Positions 21,478-30,266 of a stretch of DNA of 64,000 nucleotides are shown here, in pieces. The notes below the pieces were generated by a model that was not told the origin of the DNA, searched no databases, and saw only the letters and a list, made by a program, of their open reading frames with translations. Position 1 is the stretch's first letter, and each line of letters begins with the position of its first letter. The position numbers and the translations under genes are program-made. Origin of the DNA: Blastococcus sp. PRF04-17 (GTDB lineage Bacteria > Actinomycetota > Actinomycetes > Mycobacteriales > Geodermatophilaceae); NCBI RefSeq assembly GCF_023016265.1, contig NZ_CP095412.1:2356001-2420000 (forward strand), read 5' to 3'.

Positions 21478-23266
21478 GAACCGCCCTCGAGCCGGGCCAG
21501 TTCCTCGTCCACGATCGACGGGTCGAGCTTGGTGAAGACCGGCGTGGGCGGGCTGAGCGGCGTCCCCGGTGGGAGGGGGCGGGAGGCCCACACGGCCTGA
21601 CCGTCGTCGTAGTTCCCGGTGATGATCGGGTACGGCGAGCCGTCGTCGAGGTCGGTGACCTCGTCGATGCGCGGCGCCGGCGACCAGACGCCCGTGCCGC
21701 CGAGCAGCTCGTGCACCTTCTGCGCCGAGTGCGGGAGGAACGGGGTCAGCAGCGCGTTGCAGTCGCTGATCGCCTGCAGGGCCGTGTGCAGCACCGTGTC
21801 GCGGCGGGCCGGGTCCTCCTTGAGCTTCCACGGCGCCTGGTCCGACAGGTACTTGTTGGCCTCGCCGACGACCCGCATGGCCTCGGTGGCCGCGGCCTTC
21901 TGCCGGTTGCGGGCCAGCAGGTCGCCGATCGGCGCGAACGCGCCCTGGGTGGTGGCCAGCAGCGCCCGGTCGGCGTCGGTCAGGTCGCCGGGAGCGGGGA
22001 CGGCGCCGACGTTCTTGGCCGCCATCGACACGCTGCGGTTGACCAGGTTGCCCCAGCCGGCGACGAGCTCGTCGTTGTTGCGGCGCAGGAACTCCGCCCA
22101 GGTGAAGTCGGTGTCCTGGTTCTCCGGGCCCGCGACGGCGATGAAGTACCGCAGCGCGTCGGCGTCGTAGCGGGCGAGGAAGTCGCGCACGTAGATGACG
22201 ACCTGGCGGGAGGAGGAGAACTTGCGCCCCTCCATCGTCAGGAACTCGCTGGAGACGACCTCGGTGGGCAGGTTGAGCCGCCCAGGTCGCCGGGGGTGCC
22301 GCCCTTGTCGCCCTCGCCGTTGTAGCCGAGCAGCTGCGCGGGCCAGATCTCGGAGTGGAAGACGATGTTGTCCTTGCCCATGAAGTAGTAGGCGTCGGAG
22401 TCGGGCGTCTGCCACCACTGCCGCCACGCGTCGTCGTCCCCGGACCGGCGGGCCCACTCGATGGACGCCGACAGGTAGCCGACGACGGCGTCGAACCAGA
22501 CGTAGATGCGCTTGTCGGGCCGGTCGCGCCAGCCGTCGAGCGGCACCGGCACGCCCCAGTCGATGTCGCGGGTGTAGCTGCGCGGCTTGAGGTCGTCGAG
22601 CAGGTTCACGCTGAAGTTGAGGACGTTGGGCCGCCAGCTCCTGCGGGTGGCCAGCCAGTCGCCCAGGGCCCGGGTGAACGCCGGCAGGTCGAGGAAGTAG
22701 TGCTCGCTCTCGACGAACTTCGGCGTCTCGCCGTTGATCCGGCTGACCGGATTGATCAGGTCGGTCGGGTCGAGCTGGTTGCCGCAGTTGTCGCACTGGT
22801 CGCCGCGGGCGCCGTCGTAGCCGCAGATGGGGCAGGTGCCCTCGATGTAGCGGTCGGGCAGCGTGCGGCCGGTCGACGGGCTGATCGCGCCGAGCGTCGT
22901 CTTCGGGAAGACGTAGCCGTTCTTGAGCAGTCCCAGGAAGATCTCCTGGCTGACCTGGGCGTGGTTGACCGTCGTCGTGCGGGTGAACAGGTCGTAGCTC
23001 AGCCCGAGGGACTGCAGGTCCTGCACGATGATCCGGTTGTTGCGGTCGGCGATCTCCCGGGGGGTGACGCCCTCGGCGTCGGCGGCGACGGTGATCGGCG
23101 TCCCGTGCTCGTCGGTGCCGCTGACCATCAGCACCTTGTCACCGGTCATCCGCCGGTAGCGGCTGAACACGTCCGAGGGGACGCCGAAGCCGGAGACGTG
23201 GCCGATGTGCCGCGGGCCGTTGGCGTAGGGCCACGCGACGGCGGTCAGGATGTGCCGATCACTCAC
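21474..23266 (-). CDS. metG: Methionyl-tRNA synthetase (one frameshift)
   Basis: This class I synthetase has [17 protein letters not shown] (HIGH box), a zinc knuckle [18 protein letters not shown], the core [15 protein letters not shown] and the KMSKS-equivalent KFSSSRQ. The N-terminal part ends at GGTPGDLG; the rest ([18 protein letters not shown] onward) lies in the next frame, and one missing C in CCC 22281-22283 explains the shift. Restored length is about 597 residues, normal for the family without the C-terminal dimer domain. The GTG start at 23266 ([10 protein letters not shown]) follows a purine-poor leader. It is an essential gene, which argues for a consensus error rather than a lesion. 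Confidence 0.93.
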
Positions 23267-23303
23267 GGGCTCACAGTACGGAGCCCCGTCCACCGCGTAC
23301 GGG

Positions 23304-23957
23304 TCAGTCCTGGGTGAAGACCGCCGACGCCGGCTCGCCCGCGGCGCCGCCCTGCACCGGGGTCACGATCGCGACCGCGCACAGCGAGGCGCCGATGAGC
23401 CCCAGGGTCACGGTGGCGAGCAGGCGGTGCGACTGCACCGGGTCCGGACGACCGACGCGGAGGCGGGGGCCGGCGGCGATCCAGGCCCGCGACGAGGGCG
23501 CACCGACGAGGAGCAGCTTGGCGATCGGCACGGCCAGGGCCAGCAGGCCGAGCGCCGGGACCGGGAGCGAGGTGGGGTTCTGGAAGGGCAGGACGGTGGC
23601 CGCGACCAGCAGGCCCGCGACCAGGGTCATCTCGGCGTAGGCCAGACCCATGAGGAGGTTGCGGCCGGCGCCGTCGATCAGGGCGGCGCCGCTGCCGGCG
23701 CAGAGCACGATCCAGCCGGCGAGGACGACCAGACCACCCGCGACGAGCCAGCCACCCGTCGCGACCGACGACAGGACGGCGTCCAGGCCGGTGAGCGCGA
23801 CGGCCAGCAGGCCCAAGGCCTCGACGACGGCGAGGGAGCCGGCGGCGACGACGGCCACGGGCAGCCGGCGGGCGGTGGCGCAGGGCGTCGAGACTGCAGC
23901 CCCCGCCGCACCGCTGACCTGCGGTGCTGCGTAGGTGCCGAGGACGCTGATCGCCAT
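23304..23957 (-). CDS. Four- to five-helix membrane protein, unknown
   Basis: A 217-residue protein of unknown family. It has hydrophobic helices at about 33-57, 65-88, 100-122, 130-150 and 175-200, with short loops. The N-terminus is Ala/Ser-rich without a clear signal peptidase site. ATG 23957 starts it. It is independent of metG downstream (37 nt gap, no coupling). No catalytic motif was seen, so no function is proposed. Confidence 0.7.
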   Translation of the reverse strand: MAISVLGTYAAPQVSGAAGAAVSTPCATARRLPVAVVAAGSLAVVEALGLLAVALTGLDAVLSSVATGGWLVAGGLVVLAGWIVLCAGSGAALIDGAGRNLLMGLAYAEMTLVAGLLVAATVLPFQNPTSLPVPALGLLALAVPIAKLLLVGAPSSRAWIAAGPRLRVGRPDPVQSHRLLATVTLGLIGASLCAVAIVTPVQGGAAGEPASAVFTQD

Positions 23958-24059
23958 ACGGGTCTGCTCGGCCCGATTCCCGCTCGCCTGAAGAGCCTGC
24001 CGCGTGATCTCACCCGAGAGGGTGACGGCTGAGGCACCCGCTCCGCGGTTGTGCGCGTG

Positions 24060-24101
24060 TCCACCTCATCCGCACGACATGGCGTGGACGGGCGAACAGT
24101 C
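24060..24101. repeat. Hairpin repeat copy A, at the 3' end of the DUF559 gene
   Basis: TCCACCTCATC, spacer CGCACGA, CATGGCGTGGA, then the tail CGGGCGAACAGTC. It is 35/42 identical to copy B at 25039-25080 in the same orientation. The right arm is an imperfect complement of the left. The last two bases belong to the gene's stop codon (TGA, 24100-24102), so the repeat directly abuts the coding end and could act as a terminator. Confidence 0.8.
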
Positions 24102-25035
24102 ACAGCCCGAGTGCGGCCGCGATCTCGGCGATCAGGTCGTCCGGCCGGTACAGGTGCCCGGCCGTCACGAAGACGACGGTCCAACCGGCCGCCCGGAGCC
24201 GGTTGAGTCGACGGCGGTCCTTCGCGAACTGCTCGTCCTTCGCGTGCCAGAGGCCGTCGTACTCCACGGCCACCTTGCGGTCGGGCCAGGCGAAGTCCAC
24301 GCGAGCGACGCGCTCCCGGCCGGCCATGACCTGGAACTGGGCCACCGGCGCCGGGAGGCCGCTCCGCAGGATGAGCAGGCGGAGCCGCGTCTCCTGCGGT
24401 GACCCCGCCAGGCCGTCGGCCAGTGCACAGACGGTCCGCGCCCGCGACGAGCCGGGGCCCCGCGCGGCTGCGGCCAGTGCCCGGATCGGGACGAGGTCCA
24501 CGACGCCGGAGGCCACCATCTGGTCCACGGCGACCACCGCGTCGTCTCCGGGAATGGCCGCCGCGAGCCGCAGGGTCGTGGCCAGGGAGGTGGTGACAGG
24601 GAGGCTCATCCGCCGCCACCGGTGCTCGGGCGGGATGCTCGCACGCCGGACGACGAGGCCCGGGTGCCGTCGGGGTGACGACGACGGAGGGATCGTCACT
24701 TCGACGTCGTCCATGGGACCCGCGAGTTCGACGCCCCAGAGCACGGCCGCGCTCCTGCCGGTGACGACCGCGTCCGGCAGGAGGAGGCAGGCGGCCTCCG
24801 CCCGCAGTTCGTGGGTGACCGGGACGTCCGCGTGCGCGTAGACGTCCCGCCACAGGCGGCGCCAGGTAGGGCCGTCGAGCTGTCGCCGGGTGAGCAGACC
24901 TGCTCGGACGGCCGACGATCCGCGGAAGACACCGCTGCGCACGGAGTCGGGGACGGCGGCCGGTCGCACGCCGGAACCCTCTCCGAATCGCGCGTCACCC
25001 GTGGCGGACTGTCCACAGGCCTGGCCGTTGTTCAC
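24100..25035 (-). CDS. DUF559 nuclease-fold protein with AbiEi-like N-terminal domain
   Basis: This 311-residue protein has an N-terminal winged-helix/AbiEi-like region (about 35-110; GLLTRRQLDG, WRRLWRDVYAHADV) and a C-terminal DUF559/Vsr-like PD-(D/E)xK domain (about 215-311) with PQETRLRLL, VDFAWPDRKVAVEYDGLWH and a final VVFVTAGHLY. The Glu and Asp of the motif expected for metal-dependent cleavage are present. It could be a restriction/repair-type nuclease or a toxin-antitoxin component; function is not established. It is bracketed by copies of a 42-bp hairpin repeat, and its likely ribosome-binding site (AGGTGG, 5 nt before GTG 25035) lies inside the upstream copy. Confidence 0.85.
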   Translation of the reverse strand: MNNGQACGQSATGDARFGEGSGVRPAAVPDSVRSGVFRGSSAVRAGLLTRRQLDGPTWRRLWRDVYAHADVPVTHELRAEAACLLLPDAVVTGRSAAVLWGVELAGPMDDVEVTIPPSSSPRRHPGLVVRRASIPPEHRWRRMSLPVTTSLATTLRLAAAIPGDDAVVAVDQMVASGVVDLVPIRALAAAARGPGSSRARTVCALADGLAGSPQETRLRLLILRSGLPAPVAQFQVMAGRERVARVDFAWPDRKVAVEYDGLWHAKDEQFAKDRRRLNRLRAAGWTVVFVTAGHLYRPDDLIAEIAAALGL

Positions 25036-25038
25036 GGA

Positions 25039-25080
25039 TCCACCTCATCCGCCGGAGATGAGGTGGACCAGCGAACAGTC
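25039..25080. repeat. Hairpin repeat copy B, overlapping the DUF559 ribosome-binding site
   Basis: TCCACCTCATC, CGCCGGA, GATGAGGTGGA is a perfect 11-bp stem with a 7-nt loop, followed by the tail CCAGCGAACAGTC that it shares with copy A. On the minus transcript the 3' arm carries AGGTGG, the likely Shine-Dalgarno for GTG 25035, and the 5' arm carries the complementary CCACCT, so the stem would hide the ribosome site. Confidence 0.85.
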
Positions 25081-25087
25081 GCGGCGG

Positions 25088-25927
25088 CTACGTCCCCTTC
25101 GCGGCGAGGACGGCGTCGTACACCGTCCGCTTCGGCAGTCCCGTGCGGACGACGACGGCGCGGATCGCGTCCTTGCGCGTGGCTCCGGCCGCCTCCTCCT
25201 CGGCGACGGCGGCGGCCAGTGCGGCGGCGTCCATCTCGACCGGCGCCGGGATCGCCCCCGCGACGACCAGCGTGATCTCGCCGCGCACCCCGTCGGCCGC
25301 CCACGCGGCGAGCTCGGCCAGCGGCCCGCGGCGGACCTCCTCGTAGGTCTTCGTGAGCTCGCGGCACACCGCCGCCTCGCGGGACTCCCCGAAGGCGGTC
25401 GCGAGGTCGGTCAGGGCGTCGGCCAGCCGGTGCGGCGACTCGAAGAACACCATCGTGCGGCGCTCGTCGGCGAGGCCGGCCAGCAGCGACCGCCGCTCAC
25501 CGCCCTTGCGGGGCAGGAACCCCTCGAAGCAGAAGCGGTCGACGGGCAGCCCGGACACCGCGAGCGCCGTGGTCACCGCCGACGGCCCGGGCACCGAGGT
25601 CACCGGGACGCCGGCGTCGATGGCCGCCCGCACGAGCGTGTACCCCGGGTCGGAGACCGACGGCATGCCGGCATCGGTCAGCAGCAGGACGGTCGCGCCG
25701 TCGGCCAGCGCGGACAGCAGACCGGGCAGCCGCGAGCGCTCGACCGACTCGTGGAAGGTCACGACCCGCCCGCCGAAGGTCACGCCGAGGTCGGCGGCCA
25801 GCCGGTGCAGCCGACGGGTGTCCTCGACGGCCAGGACGTCGGCCGAGGCGATGACCTCCCGCAGCCGTGGACCCACGTCGCCCGGCTGCCCGAGGGGGGC
25901 GCCGCCGAGCACCAGCCGTCCCGTCAC
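25088..25927 (-). CDS. rsmI: 16S rRNA (C1402-2'-O)-methyltransferase
   Basis: The 279-residue tetrapyrrole-methylase-fold protein has the RsmI landmarks LVLGGAPLGQPGDVGPR, VEDTRR, TDAGMPSVSDPG, VPGPSAVTTALAVSGL and FEGFLPRKGGER. It methylates the ribose of C1402 in the decoding centre. It is divergent from pmt, sharing a 41-nt intergenic region. In Mycobacterium the same rsmI-pmt divergence occurs, supporting both calls. Confidence 0.95.
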   Translation of the reverse strand: MTGRLVLGGAPLGQPGDVGPRLREVIASADVLAVEDTRRLHRLAADLGVTFGGRVVTFHESVERSRLPGLLSALADGATVLLLTDAGMPSVSDPGYTLVRAAIDAGVPVTSVPGPSAVTTALAVSGLPVDRFCFEGFLPRKGGERRSLLAGLADERRTMVFFESPHRLADALTDLATAFGESREAAVCRELTKTYEEVRRGPLAELAAWAADGVRGEITLVVAGAIPAPVEMDAAALAAAVAEEEAAGATRKDAIRAVVVRTGLPKRTVYDAVLAAKGT

Positions 25928-25955
25928 GTCGGAGAGCCTGTCACGGCGATCTCAC

Positions 25956-25961
25956 TACCCT
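25956..25961 (+). promoter_or_regulatory. TACCCT -10 box for leaderless pmt
   Basis: TACCCT matches TANNNT and ends 7 nt before the ATG at 25969, so transcription would start at or beside the start codon. No Shine-Dalgarno precedes the gene. Confidence 0.45.
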
Positions 25962-25968
25962 GACGGAC

Positions 25969-27495
25969 ATGGCGGTCCTGGCACCCGAGCGGGCGGACCC
26001 GGAGCCGCAGCCCCGGGTGCCTCCGTCGGTCCGCCGCCGCCCGGCGCCGCGGCCGGTCCGCGACCGGACCCCGCCGCTGCCCGCCGACACCCGCCTGTCG
26101 TGGCTGCTGACCGCCGTCCTCGCCCTCGCCAGCCTGCTCAGCCGGCTCTGGGACATCTCCTACCCCAAGGACCTGCTCTTCGACGAGGCGTACTACCCGC
26201 CCGAGGCGAACGAACTGCTGACCTGGGGCTTCGAGTACAACCGTGGCTACTCGTTCATCGTCCACCCACCGCTGGGCAAGTGGTTCATCGCGGTCGGCGA
26301 GCAGCTGTTCGGCGTCAACTCGTTCGGCTGGCGGTTCCCGTCGGCGGTCGCCGGCGCGGTCGCGGTGGTCATCCTGGTCCGCCTCGCCCGGCGGCTGACC
26401 GGCTCCACCGTCCTCGGCCTGGTCGCCGGGTTGCTGCTGGCGCTCGACGGGTTCTCCTTCACCCTCTCGCGCATCGGCCTGCTCGACGTCTTCCTCCAGG
26501 TGCTGGTCCTCGCCGCGGTCGCCTGCCTGGTCGTCGACCGCGACCGGATCCGGGCCCGCGTGCGGGCGGCGGCGGACGTGGGCGCGTCAGGTTTCCGGCT
26601 CGGCCCGCGCGGATGGCGGATCGCCGCCGGCGTGCTGTTCGGGGCGGCGTGCGCGGTGAAGTGGAGCGGCGTCTGGTTCCTCGCGTTCTTCGCCGTCCTG
26701 TCGCTGTTCTGGGACCGCGCCGCCTGGCGCGAGGCGGCGGTGCCCCGGCCGACGCTGGTGGCCGCCCGCCGGGGACTCCCGGGTGCGCTGTGGGCGCTGG
26801 CCGTCGTCCCGGTGCTCACCTACCTGGCGTCGTTCACCGGGTGGTTCCTCGGCGAGACCTCCCAGGGCAAGGCGTGGGCGCAGCAGAATCCCGACACCGC
26901 CTACCCGTTCGTCCCGGACGCCCTCCGCTCCCTCTGGCACGAGCACGCCAAGTGGCTGGAGTTCCACAACGGTCTGAGCACGCCGCACCCGTGGGAGTCC
27001 GGGCCGTGGTCATGGCTGGTCACCGGTCGGCCGATCCTGCTCTGGAACCCGCAGGGGCTCACCGACGCGGCCGGTGACCAGGTCGTCCGGTACATCCTCA
27101 TGGTCGGGACGCCGACCCTCTGGCTGGTCTTCGCGCCCGCGCTGCTCTGGATGCTCTGGCGCCTGGTCGCCCGCCGCGATCCGGCTGCGCTCGTCGTGCT
27201 GACCGGCGTCGCCGCCGGCTGGGGGACCTGGTTCCTCAACCTCGACCGGACGATGTTCATCTTCTACATGGCCCCGGCGCTGCCGTTCTTCGTGCTGGCA
27301 GTGACGCTCGTCCTGCAGGACGTCCTCGGCCCGCCGCACGGGGATCCGTTCCGCCGCCAGGTCGGGCTCGGCGCGGTGTGCCTCTACCTGGCTCTCGTCG
27401 CGGCGACCTTCGTCTTCTTCTACCCGGTCCTCACCGGGCAGCCGCTCTCGCACTCGGACTGGCTGCTGCGGATGTGGTTCCCCTCCTGGTTCTGA
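25969..27495 (+). CDS. pmt: Dolichyl-phosphate-mannose-type protein O-mannosyltransferase (GT39)
   Basis: This 508-residue polytopic protein follows the bacterial Pmt pattern: an early periplasmic loop with YPKDLLFDEAYY (catalytic Asp-Glu), VHPPLGKW, FRFPSAVAGA-like GWRFPSAVAG, then LSRIGLLDVFL and a later SGVWF. It transfers mannose from polyprenyl-phosphomannose to Ser/Thr of exported proteins. About ten transmembrane helices are visible. ATG 25969 is favoured over upstream in-frame codons because it lies just behind a -10-like box. The Thr/Pro-rich linker of the protein at 2077-2754 is the kind of target such an enzyme uses (inference). Confidence 0.94.
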   Translation: MAVLAPERADPEPQPRVPPSVRRRPAPRPVRDRTPPLPADTRLSWLLTAVLALASLLSRLWDISYPKDLLFDEAYYPPEANELLTWGFEYNRGYSFIVHPPLGKWFIAVGEQLFGVNSFGWRFPSAVAGAVAVVILVRLARRLTGSTVLGLVAGLLLALDGFSFTLSRIGLLDVFLQVLVLAAVACLVVDRDRIRARVRAAADVGASGFRLGPRGWRIAAGVLFGAACAVKWSGVWFLAFFAVLSLFWDRAAWREAAVPRPTLVAARRGLPGALWALAVVPVLTYLASFTGWFLGETSQGKAWAQQNPDTAYPFVPDALRSLWHEHAKWLEFHNGLSTPHPWESGPWSWLVTGRPILLWNPQGLTDAAGDQVVRYILMVGTPTLWLVFAPALLWMLWRLVARRDPAALVVLTGVAAGWGTWFLNLDRTMFIFYMAPALPFFVLAVTLVLQDVLGPPHGDPFRRQVGLGAVCLYLALVAATFVFFYPVLTGQPLSHSDWLLRMWFPSWF

Positions 27496-27555
27496 GCCAT
27501 GGCCGGGACCGTGCTGACCGAGGTCGGCTCGGGCCTCCGACCGCCCCCGCTGCCC

Positions 27556-28869
27556 TCATCCCCGCATCGGTGCCCGCGGCGTGGGGACCGGCCCGGGTGA
27601 CACCGCGATCCGTCGCAGCACCTCCCCGACCAGCGCGATGTCGGCGGCCGGCGTCGCCGGGTTGCAGCTGATCCGCACGGCTCCCGGCAGGCGCTCGTAC
27701 CGGTCGGCGCGAGCGTCCTCGTGGAACTGGCGCACCTCCGCCTCGCTCAACCCGAACAGCCGCGTGAGGTACGGGTGCGCGCAGAAGCAGCCGCTGCGCA
27801 CCCCGATGCCGTGAGCCGCGAGCCGCGATCCCACGTCGGCGTGCGGGATCCCGTCGATCACGAAGGCCGCCACCGGCAGCCGGTCACCTGAGACCGGCCC
27901 GAGCCGGCGCAGGCCGGGGACGGTCGCGAGTTCGGCGTCCAGCAGCCGCACGAGGTCGGCCTCGGCGGGCAGCCGCGCCGCCCAGGTGCCGGCGAGCTCC
28001 TGTGCGGCGGCGACGAGCGCCACGACACCGACCACGTTCGGCGAGCCCGCGTCGTCCCGGTCGGGGCAGTCGGCCCACACGACCTCGTCGAACGACACCG
28101 CCTTCACGGTTCCGCCGCCCACCAGGAACGGCTCCCCGTCGCTGGGCAGGCGTCGCGGGACGACGAGCGCGCCCGCACCGAAGGGGGCGTGCATCTTGTG
28201 CCCGGAGAACGCGAGGACGTCGATGCCGGTCCCGGTCATGTCGACCGGCCGGTGCGGCACCAGCTGGGCACCGTCGACGACCACGAGGACGCCTCGTTCC
28301 CGGGCCGCCCGCCCGATCGCGGGCAGGTCCGGCAACCAGCCCGTCACGTTCGAGGCGCCGGTCACCGCCAGCACGCGGGGCCGCGGCCGCTGGTCCAGGG
28401 CGGCGACCACGGCGTCGGCGTCGAAGGTGCCCCGCTGGTCGACCTCGACGATCCGCAGCCGGGCGTGCCGCCGCCAGGGCAGCAGGTTGGCGTGGTGCTC
28501 GACGGCGGTGGTCACCACGACGTCGTCCGGGGCCAGCTGCAACCGGTAGGCGAGCACGTTGATCGCCTCGGTGGTGTTCCTCGGGAAGAGCGTGACGTGG
28601 GTGGCCGGGTCGGCGCCGGCGAAGCGCACGACGTCCTCCCGGGCCTGCTCGTAGCGGGCGCTGCAGTACTGCGACTTCGCCCCCGCACCCCGGTGCACGC
28701 TCGAGTACCAGGGCAGGAAGTCCTGCACGGCGGCGAGCACCGCCTCCGACGCGGACGTCGTGGCGGCGGAGTCGAGGTCCACGTACCGGCGCTGCAGGCC
28801 GCCGGCCAGCGGCACGCTGACGTCCCCCCCGACCAGCCCCGATCGTGACGTCTGTCGGGGAAGCGTCAT
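27556..28869 (-). CDS. Class V aminotransferase, cysteine-desulfurase-like
   Basis: The 437-residue PLP enzyme has DLDSAATTS at the N-terminus, NTTEAINVLAYRL, AVEHHANLLPWRR, VDGAQLVPHRPVDM and the Schiff-base lysine in FSGHKMHAPFG. A SufS/NifS-type mobile cysteine occurs in VRSGCFCAHPYLTRL near residue 350. It may remove sulfur or selenium from (seleno)cysteine, but no Isc/Suf partners lie nearby and it could be a dedicated desulfurase or a lyase. It is convergent with pmt; the 60-nt gap carries a weak GGTCGG/CCGACC hairpin. Confidence 0.85.
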   Translation of the reverse strand: MTLPRQTSRSGLVGGDVSVPLAGGLQRRYVDLDSAATTSASEAVLAAVQDFLPWYSSVHRGAGAKSQYCSARYEQAREDVVRFAGADPATHVTLFPRNTTEAINVLAYRLQLAPDDVVVTTAVEHHANLLPWRRHARLRIVEVDQRGTFDADAVVAALDQRPRPRVLAVTGASNVTGWLPDLPAIGRAARERGVLVVVDGAQLVPHRPVDMTGTGIDVLAFSGHKMHAPFGAGALVVPRRLPSDGEPFLVGGGTVKAVSFDEVVWADCPDRDDAGSPNVVGVVALVAAAQELAGTWAARLPAEADLVRLLDAELATVPGLRRLGPVSGDRLPVAAFVIDGIPHADVGSRLAAHGIGVRSGCFCAHPYLTRLFGLSEAEVRQFHEDARADRYERLPGAVRISCNPATPAADIALVGEVLRRIAVSPGPVPTPRAPMRG

Positions 28870-28957
28870 CGGAATCAGGCTCCTGGCGTGGCCCGGCCCA
28901 TGTGTCCGGGCGAGCGCTGGCCGACGCTACTCGCGCGGCTCGGATCTCCGAAGTGAC

Positions 28958-29211
28958 TTACGACCCGGCGGGAGGACCGCCGTCGACCGGGCCACGGCGG
29001 CCGAGGTACCAGAGCCCGAACGCGGCGAAGGCGACGCCGAGGACGACGGCCACCACGATCATGACCTGGGCGACCACGCCGCCCCGGACCACACACCCCG
29101 CAGGCCGTCGAAGATGAACCACAGCGCGATGGCGACGACGGCCAGCCGGCCCAGCCACCGGACGCGGGTGGCCTGCTCCGACTGCGGCGACGGTTCGCCC
29201 TGCGTGCCCAC
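28958..29211 (-). CDS. Small two-helix membrane protein (one frameshift)
   Basis: GTG 29211, with GGGAGG 7 nt upstream, opens MGTQGEPSPQSEQATRVRW, then a helix AVVAIALWFIFDGL. At C-run 29082-29085 one C appears missing; after it the next frame continues with a second helix (MIVVAVVLGVAFAAFGLWYL) and stops at 28958. Corrected length is about 84 residues. Unread, the first frame would stop at a TGA soon after the helix. No family was recognised; the two-helix hairpin with a hydrophilic N-tail suggests a small inner-membrane protein. Confidence 0.6.
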
Positions 29212-29271
29212 TTCGGCCCTCCCGGATGTGCGAGACGCCGCCGGGGCGGCCCCGACGGCGTCTGCTGAAGG

Positions 29272-29348
29272 TGGTGGAGCTGAGGGGAGTTGAACCCCTG
29301 ACCCCCTCGATGCGAACGAGGTGCGCTACCGGACTGCGCCACAGCCCC
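29272..29348 (-). tRNA. tRNA-Ala (anticodon CGC)
   Basis: Acceptor GGGGCTG pairs with CAGCTCC (one G-U). The anticodon stem CCTCG/CGAGG closes TTCGCAT, giving CGC. The T arm is AGGGG-TTCAACT-CCCCT. Discriminator A is followed by an encoded CCA at 29274-29272. Confidence 0.94.
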
Positions 29349-29429
29349 TTCGAGCGGAAAGGATACCCGAAGCCCGGCGCCCCTCCCGCAGGGTCCCGCC
29401 GCGGATTCGCGAACGGCGGTTGCAGGACC

Positions 29430-30113
29430 TCAGGCGTTGGCGACCCGGCGAGGCTGGTACTCGTCGATGTCGGCGAACCCGATGTCGTCGTCGTCGAGGC
29501 CGACCACGGCGCTGTGCTGCCAGCCGACGGGCGCCGGCTGACGAGCGACGACGCGGCGGCCGATCGGCAGGTCGTGCACCGGCGCCAGCGGGACGCTGGG
29601 GTGCGGCAGGCCGGGCAGGCTCTCCTGGGCGACCGTCTCGTGGACGGCCTCCTGCGGCACCGGAACCGAGTGCCGCAGCGCCTCCCGGGCCGCGGCCCGG
29701 GCGGCGCGACGGGCGGCCAGCCGTTCCCGGCGGGCGACCTTGCGCAGCACCAGCAGGTAGCCCACGACGGCGGCGTCGAGCAGCGCCTGCAGCGGCCACA
29801 GCCAGGCGCTGTAGACCAGCGCACCCACGAACGCGAGGGCGGCCAGCGCGGCCAGGCCGGCCAGCGTGCGGCGCCGGAGCGCGTGGACGTCGACCTGCAG
29901 CTCACCGGTGGTGCGCAGCAGGTCCCGGTCGATGGAGACGCGCTCGGTGTCGGCGTGGACGACGGGGTCCACGGTGCGACGCCGCTGCAGCGTCCGACCG
30001 GAGTCGGCAAGCCCGGTCCGGTCCCCCTGCGCATCGCCGCGGGTCACCACCATGGGCACCAGCACGACGAACCACAGCACGACCAGAGCGGCCAAGAGCA
30101 CGCCCGATCCCAT
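29430..30113 (-). CDS. glpR: GlpR/SepX-type membrane protein (partner of gephyrin-like Glp)
   Basis: The 227-residue protein has an N-terminal helix (residues 5-25, MGSGVLLAALVVLWFVVLVP), a polar stretch, a two-helix hairpin at about 75-118 (YSAWLWPLQALLDAAVVGYL) and a long soluble tail. Position and topology match the Corynebacterium GlpR / Streptomyces SepX family, membrane receptors that link the MoeA-like Glp to the divisome. Here it lies in the same galU-glp-rimJ-glpR order. The start at ATG 30113 has AGGTGG 8 nt upstream. The C-terminal acidic phrase LDDDDIGFADIDEY is a candidate interaction motif (inference). Confidence 0.82.
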   Translation of the reverse strand: MGSGVLLAALVVLWFVVLVPMVVTRGDAQGDRTGLADSGRTLQRRRTVDPVVHADTERVSIDRDLLRTTGELQVDVHALRRRTLAGLAALAALAFVGALVYSAWLWPLQALLDAAVVGYLLVLRKVARRERLAARRAARAAAREALRHSVPVPQEAVHETVAQESLPGLPHPSVPLAPVHDLPIGRRVVARQPAPVGWQHSAVVGLDDDDIGFADIDEYQPRRVANA

Positions 30114-30266
30114 TCGAACACCACCTGTCACATGAGTCACTCGCGACGGTGAGGTTATGCAGGTGGGCCCCCCGATCGAGGGAGGCGCGCGGTGTGTCGC
30201 GGAGGGTTCTGTGGCCGCTGTGACGACTGGGGCGTGTCGCGCCCGACTCGTCGCCGCCCGACGCCC

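Noticed and set aside
27500-27555. Strong terminator between pmt and the class V aminotransferase
   Set aside because: Only a weak 6-bp GGTCGG/CCGACC hairpin is present; not enough to list as a feature.
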